Shown here: positions 41,639 to 49,983 of the stretch, piece after piece
Position numbering within the stretch: position 1 is the stretch's first letter
Layout of the letters: each line of letters starts with the position of its first letter
Source: Cellulomonas avistercoris
Lineage (GTDB): Bacteria > Actinomycetota > Actinomycetes > Actinomycetales > Cellulomonadaceae
Assembly: GCF_014836445.1 (NCBI RefSeq)
Contig: NZ_JACSQV010000017.1
Span: 1-56,402, forward strand
DNA: 56,402 bases
Reading direction: 5' to 3'
Program-made: the position numbers and the translations under genes
Notes under the pieces: generated by a model
What the model was told of the DNA's origin: nothing
What the model saw: the letters and a program-made list of their open reading frames with translations, nothing else
Database searches by the model: none

Positions 41639-43273
41639 GTGGAGTTCGACCACACGTACGACGTCGTCGTCGTCGGCACGGGAGGGGCGGGGCTCGCGAC
41701 GGCCATGGGTGCCGTCGACGAGGGCCTGTCCGTGCTGCTGCTGGAGAGCACCGACAAGTGGGGTGGCTCGACAGCGATGTCGGGCGGTGGCATGTGGCTG
41801 CCGAACAACCCGCTGATGAGCCGTGCGGGTGCGGCCGACTCCCGCGAGGACGCGCTCGCGTACCTCGAGGCGACGGTCGGCGACGAGGGCCGTGCGACGT
41901 CCCGTGCCCGCAAGGAGGCGTTCGTCGACGGCGTCGAGGACCTGGTGACGACCGCGGAGAAGAACGGCGTGGTGTTCGCGCGGGCTGCGGACTACCCCGA
42001 CTACTACCCGGAGCTGCCCGGCGGGCGGATCGGGCGGGCGATCGAGGTGAAGCCGCTGGACTCCAAGGTGCTCGGGTCGTGGTGGAAGTCGCTGCGCGGT
42101 GCGATCCCGCTGCCGGCCAAGACGGACGACGTGTGGCTGCTCGGCCGTGCCTGGTCGACCCCGAGCGGGATGGTCCGCGGTGCGCAGGTCGTGTTCCGGA
42201 TCCTCGGTGGTGTGGTCACCGGCAAGCGGCTCGTGGGCATCGGCAACGCCTTCGCCACCGGGTTCGGGCACGCGGTCCTGGTCAAGCACCAGGTGCCGCT
42301 GTGGCTCGAGAGCCCCCTGGAGGACCTGGTCGTCGTGGACGGTCGCGTCACCGGTGTGCGGGTGTCCCGCGACGGCAAGGACGTCACCGTGGGTGCGCGC
42401 CGCGGCGTCATGATCGCGGCGGGCGGGTTCGACGCGAACGCGCAGTGGCGCCGGGAGCACCACGGCATCGAGCACGCGACGTCGGGCAACCCGGGGAACG
42501 TGGGCACGGCGATCGCGATCGCGCAGCGCAACGGCGCCGATCTGGAGCTCATGGACGACGCGTGGTGGGGTGCCTCGGTCGCGCCCGTGGCGGGCGGTGC
42601 GCCGTCGTTCATCGTGGGGGAGCGGTCGATGCCGTACTCGATCATGGTGGACAAGGCCGGTGCGCGGTTCGCCAACGAGTCCGAGTCCTACGTCGACCTC
42701 GGTCACCACATGCTCGAGCACGACAAGGGCGTCGGGCCGTACTGGCTCGTCGCGGACGCGCGCCACGCGCGGCGCTACCTGCGGACGTTCACGCTGGACC
42801 CGCGCGCGAACCGTGCGATGACCGAGCAGGGGATCATGGTGAAGGCGCGGACGCTCGCCGAGCTCGCGGAGGCCACCGGCATGGACCCCGAGACGCTGCG
42901 CGCCACCGTCGCCCGGTTCAACGGGTTCACCCGTGCCGGCATCGACGGGGACTTCGCCCGCGGGAACTCGGCGTACGACCGCTACTACGGTGACCCGACG
43001 GTCCACCCGAACCCGAACCTCGGCCCGATCGAGAAGGGCCCGTTCACGGCGTTCCGGGTGGTCCTGGGCGACCTGGGCACCAAGGGCGGCATCGTCACGG
43101 ACGAGCGGGCGCGGGCGCTGCGCGCGGACGGCTCGGTGATCGACGGCCTGTACGCGGCGGGCAACGTGTCGGCCTCGGTGATGGGGCGCACCTATCCCGG
43201 TCCGGGGTCGACGATCGGTCCGGCAGCGGTGTTCGGCATGGTGGCCGCCCGGGACATGGCGACGCGCGGCTGA
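41639..43273 (+). CDS. FAD-binding dehydrogenase, 3-ketosteroid dehydrogenase-like
   Basis: A 544-residue flavoprotein of the KstD/fumarate reductase group. It has the N-terminal FAD loop VVVVGTGGAGLATA, GGSTAMSGGGMWLPNN, and the C-terminal MGRTYPGPGSTIGPAAVFG that is typical of 3-ketosteroid delta-1-dehydrogenases. Such enzymes put a double bond into steroid ring A, though many relatives act on other ketones. The catalytic Tyr pair is not certain by eye. No steroid-degradation genes are adjacent, so the substrate is open. GTG 41639 has AGGAGG upstream; longer frames reach into the nrd terminator and are rejected. Confidence 0.87.
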   Translation: MEFDHTYDVVVVGTGGAGLATAMGAVDEGLSVLLLESTDKWGGSTAMSGGGMWLPNNPLMSRAGAADSREDALAYLEATVGDEGRATSRARKEAFVDGVEDLVTTAEKNGVVFARAADYPDYYPELPGGRIGRAIEVKPLDSKVLGSWWKSLRGAIPLPAKTDDVWLLGRAWSTPSGMVRGAQVVFRILGGVVTGKRLVGIGNAFATGFGHAVLVKHQVPLWLESPLEDLVVVDGRVTGVRVSRDGKDVTVGARRGVMIAAGGFDANAQWRREHHGIEHATSGNPGNVGTAIAIAQRNGADLELMDDAWWGASVAPVAGGAPSFIVGERSMPYSIMVDKAGARFANESESYVDLGHHMLEHDKGVGPYWLVADARHARRYLRTFTLDPRANRAMTEQGIMVKARTLAELAEATGMDPETLRATVARFNGFTRAGIDGDFARGNSAYDRYYGDPTVHPNPNLGPIEKGPFTAFRVVLGDLGTKGGIVTDERARALRADGSVIDGLYAAGNVSASVMGRTYPGPGSTIGPAAVFGMVAARDMATRG

Positions 43274-43489
43274 TCTTGCGAGGGTGAGGGCGTGGGCCGG
43301 TCCGGCCCGCGCCCTCGCCTGCGTCGGTGGCGACCGCGCCGTGACGACGAGGGTGGTGCCTCGACCGCGACGCGGCAGCCTCGGCGACCCCTGATGCGGC
43401 GTCCGCCACGTGGTTCCTCCCTGTCGTCCCGATCGCCCGATGCGTAGCGTCGACCGGGACGCCCACATCTCCAGCCGTGAGGACGACCG

Positions 43490-44386
43490 ATGGCACCCGC
43501 GCTTCCCGCACTCGTCACTCCCGAGGCCCTGCACGCCGCGCTGGCGGCGAGCACCGTGCCCCTGGTGGTCCTCGACGCCTCGACGGCGCTCGCCACGCAC
43601 GGCGAGGCCGAGCCGTACACGGCCGAGCCGCTGCGCGAGCAGTACCTCGAGGCGCACGTGCCGGGTGCGGCGTTCGTCGACGTGACGCACGAGCTGTCCG
43701 ACACGAGCGCCCCGCAGCTGTTCACGGTGCCGTCCCCGCAGGCGCTGGCAGCCGCGTTCGGCGCGCTCGGCATCGGCGACGACACGCACGTCGTGGTGTA
43801 CGACGACGTCGGCTCGGCGTGGGCGACGCGCGTGTGGTGGCTGCTGCGCTGGCTCGGCCACGACCGGGTCTCCGTGCTGGACGGCGGGCTGGCCGCGTGG
43901 CAGGCGGCCGGGTTCACCGGCGCGTCGGGCGCGCAGGACGACGCGGCGGCACGTGCGACGCCCGCGACGCTGACTCCGCGCGAGCGCCCCGAGCTGCTGG
44001 CCACGCTGCCGCAGGTCGAACGGATCTCCTCAGGGTCCGCGTCCGGGCTGCTGGTGAACGCGCTCGACCCCGCGACGTTCCGCGGCGAGCAGGACGTCAG
44101 CCCGTACCCGCGGCGCGGCCGGATCCCCGGCAGCGTGAACGTCCCGCTGTTCACGCTGCTCGACCCGGGCACCGGCCGGTTCCTGCCCGCCGACGAGCTC
44201 CGCGAGCGCCTGCGGTCCGGCGGCCTGCTCGACGCCGACGGTGCCGTGACGTACTGCGGCGGCGGCATCGCCGCGACCGTGCCGGCCTTCGCGGCCTACG
44301 TGGCCACCGGCGCCGAGGTCGCGGTCTACGACGGGTCGCTGTCCGAGTGGACGTCCGACGACAGCCGACCGGTCGACGTCGGCTGA
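43490..44386 (+). CDS. Two-domain rhodanese-type sulfurtransferase
   Basis: A 298-residue sulfurtransferase that moves sulfur from thiosulfate or 3-mercaptopyruvate to an acceptor. The inactive N-terminal rhodanese domain (HVPGAAFVDV, VVVYDDVGSAWATRVWW) is followed by the catalytic one (RRGRIPGSVNVP and the active-site loop VTYCGGGIAAT with the Cys). The loop CGGGIA is closer to thiosulfate sulfurtransferases than to mercaptopyruvate ones, which more often read CGSGVTA. ATG 43490 follows GAGGACG. Its 3' end overlaps by 61 bases the 3' end of the convergent gene. Confidence 0.92.
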   Translation: MAPALPALVTPEALHAALAASTVPLVVLDASTALATHGEAEPYTAEPLREQYLEAHVPGAAFVDVTHELSDTSAPQLFTVPSPQALAAAFGALGIGDDTHVVVYDDVGSAWATRVWWLLRWLGHDRVSVLDGGLAAWQAAGFTGASGAQDDAAARATPATLTPRERPELLATLPQVERISSGSASGLLVNALDPATFRGEQDVSPYPRRGRIPGSVNVPLFTLLDPGTGRFLPADELRERLRSGGLLDADGAVTYCGGGIAATVPAFAAYVATGAEVAVYDGSLSEWTSDDSRPVDVG

Positions 44387-44691
44387 CGGGCGTCGCAGGC
44401 CGCCACGACGAAGGGCAGCGCGGACGTCACGCGGTTGCCGGCCGCCGGCAGGCCGACGAGCACGGCGGACAGCACCTCGTCACGGGTCGCTCCCAGCTCG
44501 AGCGCGCGCCGCGTGTGGAAGTCCAGGCCGCTGTGCAGGCCGGTCGCCGCGAGGACCGCGAGGTAGGCGATCGACTGGGTGCGCTCGTCGAGGGCGCTGG
44601 CGTCACCGAGCTCCCCGACGGCCCGCAGCCAGGCGGCGTACTGCTGCGGCGTCTCACGTGCGAACGCCTCGAACGCCTCGGACACGCTCAT
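44326..44691 (-). CDS. Carboxymuconolactone decarboxylase-family protein
   Basis: A 121-residue protein with the CMD/AhpD helical fold: LDERTQSIAYLAVLAATGLHSGLDFHTRRALELGATRDEVLSAVLVGL-like order is visible in pieces. The AhpD redox Cys-x2-Cys is absent, with GLHS at that place, so a peroxidase function is unlikely; a decarboxylase- or isomerase-like function, or none, remains. The ATG is at 44691. The C-terminal ~20 residues lie over the end of the sulfurtransferase gene. Confidence 0.78.
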   Translation of the reverse strand: MSVSEAFEAFARETPQQYAAWLRAVGELGDASALDERTQSIAYLAVLAATGLHSGLDFHTRRALELGATRDEVLSAVLVGLPAAGNRVTSALPFVVAACDARQPTSTGRLSSDVHSDSDPS

Positions 44692-44785
44692 CTGCGGGTT
44701 CCCTCCGTGCCGTCGGACCGACCCGACCGAACGTAGGGCGCACCGGCGCGGCGCCAGAGGGACGATCGTCCCGCGGGCGCCGCGG

Positions 44786-45592
44786 TCACGCCTTGTCGCG
44801 GGTCACCCGCTCGGCGACGCGCAGCAGCGCGCGTCGGGGCAGCAGGCGCGTCAGGACCGTCGCGGCCGTGCTCGTCGCCACGCCGTCCGTGACCGACGGC
44901 CTGGCGGTGCGCAACGCACGGAAGGTGGTGTCGACGACCTGCTCGGGGCGGCGCTTGCGGGTGGAGGCGCCGGTGTTCATGGGGGTGTCCGTGTCGCCGG
45001 GCGAGACGGCCAGGACGCGCACGCCGTGCCGGCGGTTCTCCTCGTACAGCGCCTCGGACAGCGCGAGAACGTACGCCTTGCTCGCCGAGTAGGCGGCCAG
45101 GTGCGGCATCGGCACCTGCGCGGCGACGCTGGCCACGTTGACGACCGCCCCGTGGCCCTGCGGGCGCATCCGGACCAGTGCGGCGCGGGTGAGGCGCGTG
45201 ACGGCGACGACGTTGAGGTCCACCATGCGCCGCAGCTCGTCGTCGTCGGCGTCGACCAGGTCGCCCTCCGGTGAGACGCCCGCGCAGTTGACGAGGTGGT
45301 CGAGGCGGGGCAGGCCCGTCGCGAGCCGCTCGGCGAGGGCGGTGACGTCGTCGGGAGAGGTCAGGTCCGCGACCTGCACGTCGACGGCGACGCCGTGGCC
45401 GACGCTCAGCTCGGCGGCGAGGCGCTCCAGAGCGGGACGTGAGCGCGCCACGAGCACGAGGTCGTAGCCCTCGCGGGCGTAGCGCACGGCGTACTGCGCG
45501 CCGATGCCGGAGCTGGCGCCGGTGACCACCGCGACGGGGCGTGACGTGGTCGTCGAGGAGGGGCGGGTCGGGGTGAGAGGGCTCGTGGGCAT
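44786..45592 (-). CDS. Short-chain dehydrogenase/reductase
   Basis: A 268-residue classical SDR. It has VVTGASSGIGAQYAV (cofactor loop), NCAGVS, catalytic Ser in VNVASVAA, Y168-x3-K172 (AYSASKAY) and SPGDTDTPM. The residue pattern (VARSR after the second strand) suggests NADP(H). The substrate is unknown. ATG 45592 follows GGAAGG. It is divergent from a TetR gene; an operator-like repeat lies between them, so the TetR protein probably controls it. Confidence 0.9.
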   Translation of the reverse strand: MPTSPLTPTRPSSTTTSRPVAVVTGASSGIGAQYAVRYAREGYDLVLVARSRPALERLAAELSVGHGVAVDVQVADLTSPDDVTALAERLATGLPRLDHLVNCAGVSPEGDLVDADDDELRRMVDLNVVAVTRLTRAALVRMRPQGHGAVVNVASVAAQVPMPHLAAYSASKAYVLALSEALYEENRRHGVRVLAVSPGDTDTPMNTGASTRKRRPEQVVDTTFRALRTARPSVTDGVATSTAATVLTRLLPRRALLRVAERVTRDKA

Positions 45593-45621
45593 GATGCGCC
45601 TTCCGTCGGGGGGCTCCGTAG

Positions 45622-45636
45622 CGGATACCGTATCCG
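45622..45636. promoter_or_regulatory. Operator-like inverted repeat between SDR and TetR genes
   Basis: CGGATAC-C-GTATCCG, 7-bp arms around one base. Related CCGGAT words recur downstream (45661-45680), close to a TAGGTT sequence about 10 bases before the TetR start. Confidence 0.65.
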
Positions 45637-45691
45637 ATCGGATGGCACATCCGGGTGGGATCCGGATGACTCGTCCGGATAGGTTCGTGCC

Positions 45692-46234
45692 ATGGACGGA
45701 CTGCGCAAGGACGCCGCCCGCAACCGCGAGCGCATCGTCGACGCCGCGCGGCGCCTGCTCGCCGACGGCAAGCCCGTCGGGCTCAACGCGGTCGCGCGCG
45801 CCGCGGACGTCGGGGTGGGCACGGTCTACCGGCACTTCGCAGGCGTCGAGGAGCTCGAGGAGACGCTCGCCTGGGACAGGTTCGACGAGCTCGCCGACCT
45901 GCTCGACGAGGACGGGGACGACGTGCTCGGCCGCGCGATCGCGGCGCACGTGCGGCTGATGGTCGAGGATCCCGTCTTCGAGCGGGTGATGTCCCGGCCG
46001 CAGCCGCACCTGGAGGAGACGGCCCGCAAGCGGGACGCGCTGCTCGCGCGCGTGGACACCGCCATGGCGCGGGCGCGGGAGCGCGGTGACCTGCGGCCCG
46101 GGATGGGGGCGGGCGACGTCGTCCTGCTCGTCTGCGGCCTCGCGTACGCCGTGCGCCACGGCGGCCTGGGGGCCGACGACCCGCAGGCGCGGCTGGCCGT
46201 GCAGGTGGTGCTCGACGGGCTGCGCCCCGGGTGA
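45692..46234 (+). CDS. TetR-family transcriptional regulator
   Basis: A 180-residue regulator. The N-terminal helix-turn-helix is standard (RERIVDAARRLLADG, LNAVARAADVGVGTVYRHF), and the helical C-terminal domain would bind an inducer. The start ATG 45692 is very close to a -10-like TAGGTT, so the mRNA may be leaderless. It is divergent from the SDR gene and most likely represses it and itself through the repeat at 45622-45636. Confidence 0.93.
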   Translation: MDGLRKDAARNRERIVDAARRLLADGKPVGLNAVARAADVGVGTVYRHFAGVEELEETLAWDRFDELADLLDEDGDDVLGRAIAAHVRLMVEDPVFERVMSRPQPHLEETARKRDALLARVDTAMARARERGDLRPGMGAGDVVLLVCGLAYAVRHGGLGADDPQARLAVQVVLDGLRPG

Positions 46235-46297
46235 CGGACCGCGTCCCGTGCGAGGTGACGACGTGGTCCGACCCGGGGCGCACCGCCGGCGTGCTGG

Positions 46298-47152
46298 TCA
46301 GGCCACCTTGTCCGTCGACAGCGCCAGCTCCCGTCCCGCCGCGACCTCCGCGGCCAGGGCCGCGGCTCGGTCCGCCGCCATGCCGGACGAGTCCGACCCG
46401 AGCTGCTGACGCAGCGGCCCGTCACCCCGCTCGGCGACCGTGACGATCGCCGCGGCGGCGCGTGCCGGGTCCCCCGGCTGGCTCCCCGGCATCGCCAGGT
46501 GCGCCTCGACCATCGAGCGGATCGCCGGGTACGCGTCGCCGGCGTCGCCCGTGAGCGCGAGCGAGCCCTCGCGCAGGAAGTCCGTGTCGAAGTAGCCGGG
46601 CTCGACGATGGTCACGCGGATCCCGTGGTCGGCGACCTCCCCGGCCAGCGCCTCGGTCAGGCCCTCGACCGCGAACTTCGCCGCGGAGTACAGGCCCCAG
46701 CCGGGGAACGCGAGCAGGCCGAGGATCGACGACACGGTGATGACGTGCCCGGACCCGGCGGCGCGCATGACGGGCAGCACGGTCCGCAGGACGTTCCACG
46801 TGCCGTTGACCTGGACGTCGAGCATGCGGCGCACGTCGGCGTCGCTCGTCTCCTCGACCGCGCCCAGGTAGCCGTAGCCCGCGTTGTTGACGACGACGTC
46901 GACTCCGCCGAAGCGGTCGACGGTCGCCTCGACGGCGGCCCGGACCGACTGCTCGTCGGTCAGCGAGACCACCAGGGGGAGGAGGTCGGCCGTGGGGACG
47001 CCGTCGAGCGCCGCGAGCAGGCGGTCGGTCGAGCGCGTCGTGGCGGCGACCCGGTCGCCGCGGCCCAGCAGGTGGCGCACGAGCGCCAGGCCCAGGCCGC
47101 GGGACGTGCCGGTGACGAACCAGGTGGCGGGACGGTCGGTGGGGTGGCTCAT
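46298..47152 (-). CDS. Short-chain dehydrogenase/reductase
   Basis: A 284-residue SDR with FVTGTSRGLGLALVRHLL, NNAGYGYLGAVEE, ITVSSILGLLAFPG and Y-x3-K in GLYSAAKFAVEGL. It belongs to the group often annotated as oxidoreductase/NAD(P)-dependent epimerase-like SDRs with unknown substrate. ATG 47152 follows AGAGGAA; a longer frame to 47218 has no support. It is divergent from an MmyB-like regulator, a pairing often seen in actinobacteria, where the regulator controls the SDR. Confidence 0.9.
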   Translation of the reverse strand: MSHPTDRPATWFVTGTSRGLGLALVRHLLGRGDRVAATTRSTDRLLAALDGVPTADLLPLVVSLTDEQSVRAAVEATVDRFGGVDVVVNNAGYGYLGAVEETSDADVRRMLDVQVNGTWNVLRTVLPVMRAAGSGHVITVSSILGLLAFPGWGLYSAAKFAVEGLTEALAGEVADHGIRVTIVEPGYFDTDFLREGSLALTGDAGDAYPAIRSMVEAHLAMPGSQPGDPARAAAAIVTVAERGDGPLRQQLGSDSSGMAADRAAALAAEVAAGRELALSTDKVA

Positions 47153-47304
47153 GGTGGGTTCCTCTCGATCAGGGGGTGCGTCCAGCGTCGTCCGCGGGCC
47201 CGGGTCGTGGGGACGCACGACCGCCCCTGCGAGGGCCAGGACGCGCGTGACTGGGACGGACAGGGCCAGGCGCGCCGTGCCCCCTCTGCGGGAGGATCGG
47301 GCCC

Positions 47305-48165
47305 GTGACCGACGTGAACCGCGAGCTCGCCGACTTCCTGCGTCGCGCCCGCAGCCAGGTCGACCCCGAGCGGGCCGGGCTGCCCGCCGACGGCCGCGTC
47401 CGCCGCGTCAAGGGCCTGCGCCGCGAGGAGGTCGCGCTGCTCGCGCGCGTCTCGACCGACTACTACACACGCCTCGAGCAGGGACGCCGCATCGTGCCGT
47501 CCGCCGGCGTCGTCGACGCGATCGCGAGCGCCCTCGGCCTCGACGACGCCGGCCGCGCGCACCTCGTCCACCTCATCGGCGCCTCGCCCCGCCCCACCCG
47601 GCGGCCCACCCGCGCGCAGAGCGCCCGCCGCGGGCTGCACCAGCTGGTCGACGCCCTCGACGACGTCCCCGCGATGCTGCTGGGCCGCCGCACCGACGTC
47701 CTCGCCACCAACCGCCTCGCCCGCGCGCTGCTCACCGACTTCGACGCGCTGCCCGCCAAGGACCGCAACTACGCACGGTGGATGTTCCTCGACCCGCAGG
47801 CCCGCGAGCGGCTGGTCGACTGGGACGCGCAGGCCCGCACGGTCGTCGAGAATCTGCGCCTCGACGCGGGCCGCGACCCGCACGACTCCGCCACGCAGGC
47901 GCTCGTCGGCGAGCTGACCATCGCGAGCCCCCAGTTCGCGCGCTGGTGGGAGGAGCACCGCGTGCACCAGCGCACGTTCGGCGACAAGCACTTCCGCCAC
48001 CCGGTCGTCGGGGAGCTCACGCTGCAGTACGAGACGCTGACGACGCCCGGCGACCCGGACCAGGCGCTGTTCCTGTTCACCGCCGAGCCGGGGTCGCCGT
48101 CGCACGAGGCGCTGGACCTCCTGATCGGCTGGACCCTCACGGGGTCACGCCGGCCAGCCTCCTGA
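47305..48165 (+). CDS. MmyB-like helix-turn-helix regulator
   Basis: A 286-residue regulator with an N-terminal XRE-type helix-turn-helix (GLRREEVALLARVSTDYYTRLEQGR) and a C-terminal PAS-like MmyB ligand-binding domain (DVLATNRLARALLTDF, NYARWMFLDPQARERLVDWDA, FRHPVVGELTLQYETL). The family binds small or fatty ligands and is typically next to a divergent SDR gene that it controls, as here. The start is GTG 47305. Confidence 0.92.
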   Translation: MTDVNRELADFLRRARSQVDPERAGLPADGRVRRVKGLRREEVALLARVSTDYYTRLEQGRRIVPSAGVVDAIASALGLDDAGRAHLVHLIGASPRPTRRPTRAQSARRGLHQLVDALDDVPAMLLGRRTDVLATNRLARALLTDFDALPAKDRNYARWMFLDPQARERLVDWDAQARTVVENLRLDAGRDPHDSATQALVGELTIASPQFARWWEEHRVHQRTFGDKHFRHPVVGELTLQYETLTTPGDPDQALFLFTAEPGSPSHEALDLLIGWTLTGSRRPAS

Positions 48166-48266
48166 GCGGGCCGCGGCGCGCTCGCCGACGCGTGAACCCG
48201 GTACCGCGACGCACACCCTGCCCCGGCCGCCTTGCCGGTGCACGCGCCCCGGGTTCGACTGGAGTG

Positions 48267-49412
48267 ATGCGCACGGACCGTGGGACAGCGCGTCGGCTCC
48301 TGCGCCACCCGCGCGTGGAGCTGGCGCTGAAGGCGGCGTTGGCGGCGACCGTCGCGTGGGTGCTCGCGCGGCAGGTCCCGGGCGCGCAGGAGTACGCGTT
48401 CTACGCGCCCTTCGGCGCGGTGGCCACGACGTACTCGGCGGTCGTCCGGTCGGTGGCGGAGACCGTGCGGACGGTGGCCGCGATCCTGCTGGGTGGGGCC
48501 GTCGGGGTGCTGGCGGCTGCGGTGCTCGGCCACGGCGTCGCCGCAATCGCGCTGGTCGTGGGGCTCGGGATGCTGCTCGCCGGCGTGCCGTGGTTCGGTG
48601 ACGCGCGCTCGTACGTGCCGGTCGCCGGGATGTTCGTGCTGCTCGTGGGGCAGGGGGAGGAGCTGGGCTACGTCGCGGCGTACGCCGGGCTGTTCCTGCT
48701 GGGTGCGGCGTGCACGGTGGCCGTCAGCACGGTGCGTCCGGCGCTGCCGCTGGAGCGGACCGACCGTGCGCTCGACGCGCTGCGCGAGGCGTGCGTCGAG
48801 CACCTGCGCTCGCTCGCCGCGGCGGTCGACCCGCGCGCCGACGACGACGTCGAGCTGCCGGACCGCGACGCGCTGAGCGGTCCGCTGAACCGCGCGCGGA
48901 CGCAGGTCGACGAGCTGCGGCAGGCGGCGCGCGTGAACCGCAGGGCCCGGCGCCGGGCGCAGGACGTCGCGCGTCGTACCGACGACTTCCGCGCCCTCCA
49001 GCAGGCCGTGCTGCTCGTCGACGACCTGCAGGCGATGGTGGAGGACGAGCCGTGGGGCCTGCACGTGGCGCACCTGCCGGAGGAGCTGCGCACGCCCACC
49101 GCGGACGCCCTGCGCGAGCTGGCCGCCACGACTGCGGAGGCTGCGACGCGCGACGTGGAGCCCGGGCGCCGCCGGTCGGCCGACCGCGCGACGGCCGCGC
49201 TGGTCGCCGCGCTGCACCGGTACGGCGAGCACGGCGGGTCGGACGCCGTCACGCTCGTCGTCTCGGCGGTCGTCACCAGCCTGCGGCGGTCCCTGTCGGC
49301 GCTGACGCCGTGGGACCGCATCCAGCTGTCGACGAGCCCGGCCGAGGCTCTGGAGCCGGAGGACGAGGGGGAGGACGAGCGCGCGGACGAGGACGACCGC
49401 ACGGTGCGCTGA
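48267..49412 (+). CDS. FUSC-type (aromatic acid exporter-like) membrane protein
   Basis: A 381-residue protein. Residues ~18-155 hold about five to six membrane helices (VELALKAALAATVAWVLARQ, GAVGVLAAAVLGHGVAA, YVPVAGMFVLLVGQG) of the FUSC family. The remainder is a long helical cytoplasmic part with charged segments and a very acidic C terminus. FUSC proteins export aromatic acids or other stressors; the substrate is unknown. ATG 48267 has GGAG only two bases ahead, which is tight; GTG 48264 is an alternative. Longer frames run through the upstream regulator gene. Confidence 0.8.
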   Translation: MRTDRGTARRLLRHPRVELALKAALAATVAWVLARQVPGAQEYAFYAPFGAVATTYSAVVRSVAETVRTVAAILLGGAVGVLAAAVLGHGVAAIALVVGLGMLLAGVPWFGDARSYVPVAGMFVLLVGQGEELGYVAAYAGLFLLGAACTVAVSTVRPALPLERTDRALDALREACVEHLRSLAAAVDPRADDDVELPDRDALSGPLNRARTQVDELRQAARVNRRARRRAQDVARRTDDFRALQQAVLLVDDLQAMVEDEPWGLHVAHLPEELRTPTADALRELAATTAEAATRDVEPGRRRSADRATAALVAALHRYGEHGGSDAVTLVVSAVVTSLRRSLSALTPWDRIQLSTSPAEALEPEDEGEDERADEDDRTVR

Positions 49413-49457
49413 GACGTCGGCGCGCACCGCGGTGGTGCGTCTGCGCGGCGGTGCGTC

Positions 49458-49835
49458 TCAGCGCGACGGGTCCTCCTCGGCGTCCTCCTGAATCATCACG
49501 GGTGACGCGTGGATGCAGATCATCCGCAGGTCGCCGGCGCCGGTGTTGGTGAAGCGGTGCCAGGTGTCGGGTGGGACCACGGCGGTGTCACCGGTGCGCG
49601 CGACGACCTCGTGCTCGCCGATCCGGATGGTCGCCTCACCGTCGAGCACCGACCACGTCTCGGAGTACGGGTGGCGGTGCAGGCCCGGCCCCTGCCCGGG
49701 GGCGTTGGTCACGAGGAAGAAGCTGACGCCCGACCCGTGCTGCACCCCCTCGAACCGCAGGGTCCGGCCGCCCGCCAGGCGCAGCCGGTCGGCGGGGATC
49801 ACGCGGGGGACGGTGGGCTCGTCCTGTCCGGCCAC
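49458..49835 (-). CDS. Cupin-domain protein
   Basis: A 125-residue single-cupin protein. Cupin motif 1 is GLHRHPYSETWSVLDGEATIRIG (His-x-His, Glu) and motif 2 is AVVPPDTWHRFTNTG (His), so the metal site is complete. Such proteins can be dioxygenases, isomerases or sensors. The frame is open to 50048, but GTG 49835 with GAGAGG upstream matches the domain start. It lies between a transporter gene and the GH27-GH43 operon with no clear link to either. Confidence 0.85.
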   Translation of the reverse strand: MAGQDEPTVPRVIPADRLRLAGGRTLRFEGVQHGSGVSFFLVTNAPGQGPGLHRHPYSETWSVLDGEATIRIGEHEVVARTGDTAVVPPDTWHRFTNTGAGDLRMICIHASPVMIQEDAEEDPSR

Positions 49836-49983
49836 GGTGACCACCTCTCTGTGCCGTGCCGCTCGCTGCCACCGTACGACCGCGCACCGACACTCCTCCA
49901 GCACACGACGTCGGCGGCCCCCGAGACCTCCGGGAGCCGCCGACGTCGTGGTGCCGCGGGCCGTGGTGCCGTGCGCCGTGGCG